Source: Chloroflexota bacterium (GTDB taxonomy: Bacteria; Chloroflexota; Ktedonobacteria; Ktedonobacterales; JADMIN01). Taken from it: DNA of 64,000 nucleotides. Below the pieces are notes generated by a model. The model did no database searches and had not been told where the DNA came from. It was given only the letters and a program-made list of their open reading frames with translations. The stretch spans positions 124,001 to 188,000 of the forward strand of contig JAJPKE010000017.1 in assembly GCA_021323855.1 (NCBI GenBank), given 5' to 3'. Made by a program: the position numbers and the translations under genes. Positions 63,678 to 64,000 of this stretch are shown one piece after another (the first letter of the stretch is position 1; the number at the start of each line of letters is the position of its first letter).

Positions 63678-64000
<323 letters not shown>

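Overview
The window is 64 kb of GC-rich bacterial DNA, best read as a chromosomal segment of a Chloroflexota member, probably of the Ktedonobacteria. Supporting this are a secreted beta-propeller protein and a membrane Ser/Thr kinase with Pro/Thr-rich linkers, a type 2 isopentenyl-diphosphate isomerase, many large signalling and conflict proteins, and frequent GTG starts behind purine-rich ribosome binding sites. The taxonomic call is inference. No rRNA, tRNA, phage structural gene, transposase or CRISPR array was found by eye.

Layout. 1-5.8 kb: a beta-propeller protein running off the left edge, a Ser/Thr kinase and a polytopic membrane protein. 6.1-12.3 kb: a five-gene minus-strand operon of caspase-like protease, large helical protein, SPFH-like/PDZ protein, MotA/ExbB-like channel and MotB-like stator. 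I know no described system with this composition, and it is the best candidate for a new one. 12.5-22.3 kb: an aminotransferase, a TIR-TM-WD40 protein, cupin, GNAT, small proteins, an MFS exporter and fni. 22.6-27.6 kb: a MacB/LolD-type ABC exporter with two ATPases. 28.6-36.8 kb: a complete type III-B (Cmr) effector operon, cmr1-cas10-cmr3-cmr4-cmr5-cmr6, followed by an ATPase-Csx3 fusion and csx15. It has no cas1, cas2, cas6 or array. 36.9-42.7 kb: regulators and small metabolic genes, ending with a DHA2 drug exporter that has a perfect 24-bp palindrome upstream. 43.0-48.6 kb: a giant TPR-CHAT protease with a small membrane partner, converging on an HTH-like protein. 48.6-53.4 kb: envelope genes (DUF3618, holin-like, PRC-barrel, YihY). 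53.5-59.1 kb: a methyltransferase, panC, a DUF2252 gene, panB, tag and an esterase. 59.2-64 kb: a 922-residue membrane protein and a sulfur-transfer operon (rhodanese, IscU-like scaffold, persulfide-dioxygenase-like MBL-rhodanese).

How the parts fit. Four loci (caspase/motor operon, TIR-WD40, Cmr-Csx3-Csx15, CHAT-TPR) share a logic of a sensor plus a suicidal or signalling effector, so the first 48 kb looks like a defence-rich region interspersed with housekeeping genes. Two repeat classes run through the window. One is a C-rich palindrome present in four copies. The other is short in-frame tandem repeats of nine bases at about ten sites, which lengthen proteins in steps of three residues.
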